From NCBI GenBank assembly GCA_014381925.1, contig JACNKR010000051.1:1-37593 (forward strand): a stretch of 37,593 nt of DNA, read 5' to 3'. Shown here in pieces: positions 34,964-37,593 of the stretch. The translations under genes and the position numbers were made by a program. Origin of the DNA: Fidelibacterota bacterium (GTDB lineage Bacteria; Fidelibacterota; Marinisomatia; SCGC-AAA003-L08; GCA-2689995). The notes beneath the pieces are model-generated. The model searched no databases. It was not told where the DNA came from and saw nothing but the letters and a program-made list of their open reading frames with translations. The number at the start of each line of letters is the position of its first letter. The first letter of the stretch is position 1.

Positions 34964-34967
34964 GGAG
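34964..34967 (+). promoter_or_regulatory. Ribosome binding site deciding an ATT start
   Basis: GGAG lies seven bases before ATT at 34975-34977. Starting there gives a complete signal peptide; starting at the next ATG (35005) removes its basic part and half the hydrophobic core. Confidence 0.65.
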
Positions 34968-34974
34968 AAAAAAT

Positions 34975-35322
34975 ATTACTTTAAAAAAATTATTATTTAT
35001 TTGTATGCTTTATTTCTCATTATTATCTGGCCAAGCAAAATGGGTTGATAGTGAAGGTGAAACAAGTTATATATTTATAAAAGAGCAATATGATAGCTTG
35101 CTTGCTCAGTCAGATAAAATTCAAGAAAATTTAGATGAAAAAATTATTCAATTAAACTTAATTCAAAAGGAATTAGATTTTTGTACATATAATTCATCAC
35201 AACGAAGTACATCAAATTATTTATTAGAACAAAGCATTCCAACTAAATCAGAAAATTACTGGCTATGGGTTGGTGCCGGAATAATCGGAGGGTTTTCATT
35301 ATGTCAATTATTAAATCTATAA
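34975..35322 (+). CDS. Small exported coiled-coil protein with C-terminal membrane helix (ATT start)
   Basis: The product of 115 aa is unrecognised. Read from ATT it begins TLKKLLFICMLYFSLLSGQA, a typical signal peptide with a cut before KWVDSEG. Residues about 35-70 form a charged, heptad-like helix (SDKIQENLDEKIIQL). The last 22 residues (YWLWVGAGIIGGFSL) are a membrane helix. The mature protein would therefore span the periplasm from a C-terminal anchor. The gene overlaps the next small membrane-protein gene by 22 bases. The arrangement is loosely like phage spanin pairs, but there is no other phage evidence. Confidence 0.6.
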   Translation: MTLKKLLFICMLYFSLLSGQAKWVDSEGETSYIFIKEQYDSLLAQSDKIQENLDEKIIQLNLIQKELDFCTYNSSQRSTSNYLLEQSIPTKSENYWLWVGAGIIGGFSLCQLLNL

Positions 35323-35621
35323 TTAAAGTTTTAACTGTCATTTTAATTTTAGGTATTTTTAGCACAGGATTCTATTTTTTCATCCTACCTAATAAATCAT
35401 TTTTTGACAATGTATCAAATGACATTACAGAGTCAATATTAGGAATAGAAACTAAAACAAGCTGGATTGCTGATCATAACAAAAATTTAAATATAAAAGC
35501 GGGATATTATATTCGACCCTTTATTCTAGGTGTTCAAGGTCCCAAAATATGGATATCTTCAAAAGACACAATTAATATAAATTTAATTTCTAGTTGGAAA
35601 GTATATGATGCGAGTTTTTAA
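35301..35621 (+). CDS. Small membrane-anchored protein of unknown function
   Basis: The product of 106 aa has an N-terminal membrane helix (SIIKSIIKVLTVILILGIF, about 2-28) and a short external domain with KTSWIADHNKNLNIKAGYYI and a beta-like end. ATG at 35301 is preceded by GGAGGG about nine bases upstream. A longer frame from 35265 would place a charged tail before the helix and is less likely. It overlaps the previous gene by 22 bases, suggesting the two are made together. I do not recognise a family. Confidence 0.6.
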   Translation: MSIIKSIIKVLTVILILGIFSTGFYFFILPNKSFFDNVSNDITESILGIETKTSWIADHNKNLNIKAGYYIRPFILGVQGPKIWISSKDTININLISSWKVYDASF

Positions 35622-35700
35622 TTTGTAACAATTTATTAATTGACTAATTCCACTAATTTATTATACAGTAAATTTCACATATTAATTTTTTGGAGAAATA

Positions 35701-36828
35701 TTGAATTTAAAGAAATATAATTGGTGGATGGTTTCGGCACTTACATTAATTCCTATTATTGGTATTTTTGGTACAGTACTTTATTCTTACCAAAATGGTA
35801 TTGTGTGGCAAGAACCGTTATTATTTATTTTAGGATGGTGGTTTGCAGGAATGGGAATTACTTTCGGATACCATCGTTTATTCGCACATAGAAGTTTTAA
35901 AGCTCACCCAATAATTCAGTTCATTGCATTAATTTTTGGATCAGCTGCAATTCAAAATTCCGTTATTAAATGGAGTTCTGACCATCGAGTTCATCATCGA
36001 AAACTTGATACTGAGGAAGATCCATATAGTATTACAAAAGGATTTTGGCATGCACACATTGGGTGGATTCTGGAAAAAAAAGATTCTCAAATTAAAGGGG
36101 TAAAAGATTTACAAAATAATAAATTACTCCAATGGCAACATAAACATTACTTTAAAATTGCAATAACGGTTTCATTTTTATTACCTATGATGCTTGGTTC
36201 AATTTATGGTAGACCATTCGGAGGGTTACTTTGGGGTGGTTTTTTAAAATTAACATTAGTACATCACTTTACATTTTTCATTAACTCTTTATGCCATTAT
36301 GCTGGTAAAAAAACATTTGACCCGACTACAACCGCACGGGATTCTTGGTGGGTAGCTTTTTTTACTTTTGGAGAAGGATACCATAATTATCACCATAAAT
36401 TTCAATGGGATTACAGAAATGGAGTGTCTTGGTATGCTTTTGACCCGGGTAAATGGTCAATCAAATTTTTATCATGGTTTGGTTTAACAAAAGATATACG
36501 CACTGTATCTGAATACCACATATTAATGGCACGATTAGAAGGTATGAAAAATTCAATGCAAGCCAATTATACCTCATTACCAGAAAAGATTAAATTAAAT
36601 TATCAAATTAAATTAAATAATTTTTATGATAACGCTTCTAAAATTGTAGAATTATGGAAAGAAGTGGAAAAAGATTTTAATGAATTAAAAAGAAGTAAAA
36701 TAACAAATAAATTTCAATTAAATATATTAAAACAAAAAAGGAAATTATATCGTACTGAATTTGCTGGAATAATTCATGGATTTACCGCTATTATGATTAG
36801 TATAAAAAGTGGAAATTATTCTTTCTAA
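35701..36828 (+). CDS. Acyl-CoA/acyl-lipid delta-9-type fatty acid desaturase
   Basis: This 375-aa membrane di-iron enzyme introduces a double bond into fatty acyl chains. The three histidine boxes are present and properly spaced: HRLFAH near 58-63, HRVHH near 95-99 and HNYHH near 228-232, with hydrophobic helices between. The region after about residue 280 is a helical, lysine-rich extension. The start is TTG at 35701, with GGAG five bases upstream. The DUF899 gene follows after nine bases. Homoviscous control of membrane fluidity is the likely role; the acyl substrate form is unknown. Confidence 0.92.
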   Translation: MNLKKYNWWMVSALTLIPIIGIFGTVLYSYQNGIVWQEPLLFILGWWFAGMGITFGYHRLFAHRSFKAHPIIQFIALIFGSAAIQNSVIKWSSDHRVHHRKLDTEEDPYSITKGFWHAHIGWILEKKDSQIKGVKDLQNNKLLQWQHKHYFKIAITVSFLLPMMLGSIYGRPFGGLLWGGFLKLTLVHHFTFFINSLCHYAGKKTFDPTTTARDSWWVAFFTFGEGYHNYHHKFQWDYRNGVSWYAFDPGKWSIKFLSWFGLTKDIRTVSEYHILMARLEGMKNSMQANYTSLPEKIKLNYQIKLNNFYDNASKIVELWKEVEKDFNELKRSKITNKFQLNILKQKRKLYRTEFAGIIHGFTAIMISIKSGNYSF

Positions 36829-36837
36829 TATAAATTT

Positions 36838-37404
36838 GTGAATAATACTTTAAAAATTGAAAAACTTGAAAAAGAAATTTCGAAAATAAAAAAAGAAATT
36901 GTTAATCTTCGTTTAGAAGATTCTAATCATTTAATAAGAGATTTTAAAGTTCAATTACATTCAAAAAAAATTGTAAAATTATCTACGCTCTTTGATGAAA
37001 AGAAGGAATTGCTGATATCCTTTAATATGGGAAAAAAATGCAAATATTGTACGTTATGGGCAGATGAATATAATGGTATAATTCAACATTTAGAAAATAG
37101 ATCACCTTTTTTTGTCGTATCACCTGATTCAATTGAAACACAAAAAGAATTTTCCAAATCAAGAAATTGGAAATTCAAAATGTTAAGTTGTCAAAATATG
37201 GAATTCTATAAAGAGCTGGGATTTTATGATGGAATTGATGGAACTTGGCCAGGTGTAGCTTGCCTAATAAAGGATGATGATGAAAATATTTATTTATATT
37301 CAAAATCCTATTATGGTCCTGGTGATAATTTCTGTTCAATGTGGGATTTTAACGACCTATTACCCCCTCAAAAAACACCATGGTCACCAAAGTATAATTA
37401 TTAA
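36838..37404 (+). CDS. DUF899 thioredoxin-like protein
   Basis: This 188-aa protein has an N-terminal coiled coil (about 5-30) and a thioredoxin-like domain. The segment with C68-x-x-C71 followed by TLWADEYNG is the DUF899 signature, and later FFVVSPD and YGPGDNF also fit. These proteins look like peroxiredoxin/thioredoxin relatives, but their activity is not established. The start is GTG at 36838, nine bases after the desaturase stop; no ribosome site stands out, so co-translation with the desaturase is possible. Confidence 0.85.
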   Translation: MNNTLKIEKLEKEISKIKKEIVNLRLEDSNHLIRDFKVQLHSKKIVKLSTLFDEKKELLISFNMGKKCKYCTLWADEYNGIIQHLENRSPFFVVSPDSIETQKEFSKSRNWKFKMLSCQNMEFYKELGFYDGIDGTWPGVACLIKDDDENIYLYSKSYYGPGDNFCSMWDFNDLLPPQKTPWSPKYNY

Positions 37405-37467
37405 ATAGTTTATAAAAAATTACTTCTTAAAATTGTTAAATTTCAAGGTCTGTATATCAAAGATAAT

Positions 37468-37544
37468 GCACCCGTAGCTCAACTGGATAGAGTACCTGAC
37501 TACGAATCAGGTGGTTACAGGTTCGAATCCTGTCGGGTGTACCA
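37468..37544 (+). tRNA. tRNA-Arg (anticodon ACG)
   Basis: The 77-base cloverleaf is complete. The acceptor stem GCACCCG pairs with CGGGTGT (one G-U). The anticodon stem CCTGA/TCAGG (37495-37499, 37507-37511) encloses the loop CTACGAA with anticodon ACG at 37502-37504. The T arm contains GTTCGAATC, and CCA is encoded. A34 is expected to be edited to inosine by TadA to read CGN codons. Confidence 0.97.
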
Positions 37545-37575
37545 CTTACAATAATAGTAAGGTTATTTTCCAAAC

Positions 37576-37593
37576 CCTACATGCAATTGTAGG
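37576..37593. repeat. Short inverted repeat at window edge
   Basis: CCTACA and TGTAGG flank the six bases TGCAAT, making a six-pair hairpin that reaches the last base of the window. A preceding C (37575) could extend it if the next base is G. It lacks a T-tract inside the window, so I cannot tell a terminator from a dispersed repeat. Confidence 0.45.

Noticed and set aside
34975-35621. Phage spanin/holin module
   Set aside because: The topology is only loosely similar, and there is no endolysin or other phage gene nearby; a chromosomal desaturase gene follows.
37468-37593. tRNA-associated attachment site
   Set aside because: No repeat of the tRNA 3' end was found in the window and there is no integrase nearby.

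Overview
The window is very AT-rich bacterial chromosome with 32 protein-coding genes, one tRNA and a repeat cluster at its left edge. Gene density is high: most neighbours overlap or sit a few bases apart. Several genes point to the Bacteroidota/FCB side of the tree: a geranylgeranylglyceryl phosphate synthase-like protein, a split glycine dehydrogenase (gcvPA), a gingipain-like C25 peptidase with a FlgD-like/type IX-style C-terminal tail, a DUF6580 membrane protein and two-membrane envelope proteins. A marine lineage such as Marinimicrobia (SAR406/Neomarinimicrobiota) is my best guess. This is inference from gene content and composition; no rRNA is present to settle it.

Layout. (1) 1-533: non-coding, with two 98.7% identical 159-bp copies of an element built from four small CTCC-NNN-GGAG palindromes. 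(2) 534-12224, minus strand: a tightly packed run of 13 genes read efp, accB, accC, gcvH, gcvPA, GGGP synthase, xerD-like recombinase, M50 protease, a 44-aa membrane peptide, formiminotransferase-cyclodeaminase, mutL, miaA and an ICMT-like methyltransferase. (3) 12396-14030, plus strand: a PHP-domain metallohydrolase, overlapping tail-to-tail with the next block. (4) 13996-20603, minus strand: aconitase, an SDR oxidoreductase, an exported leucine-rich-repeat protein and a GlpD-type glycerol-3-phosphate dehydrogenase. (5) 20745-24758, plus strand: C25 peptidase, Maf pyrophosphatase and a RodZ-like protein. (6) 24751-34787, minus strand: ABC-F ATPase, PAS histidine kinase, Prc protease, YhaM-like nuclease, DUF6580 protein, a beta-barrel protein and a BamE-like lipoprotein. 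(7) 34975-37544, plus strand: two small envelope proteins, a fatty-acid desaturase, a DUF899 thioredoxin-like protein and tRNA-Arg(ACG).

The most unusual signal is translational. Four genes (mutL, the LRR protein, the C25 peptidase and a small exported protein) have no usable ATG/GTG/TTG start. Each instead has an in-frame ATT, 5-7 bases after a clear Shine-Dalgarno sequence, exactly where homology or a complete signal peptide requires the N-terminus. A fifth gene, the beta-barrel protein, may use ATC. Standard gene callers would truncate all of these. GTG and TTG starts are also frequent here (miaA, prc, GGGPS, glpD, desaturase, DUF899 protein).

The second notable signal is a strong intrinsic-terminator-like hairpin on the minus strand at 26643-26685. 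It lies inside the 5' end of the beta-barrel gene, and its stem contains that gene's likely Shine-Dalgarno sequence, so it may be an attenuator. Functionally, the large operon combines fatty-acid initiation (AccBC), C1/glycine metabolism (GcvH, GcvPA, FTCD), translation and tRNA modification (EF-P, MiaA), DNA maintenance (MutL, XerD) and lipid-type enzymes (GGGPS, ICMT-like).
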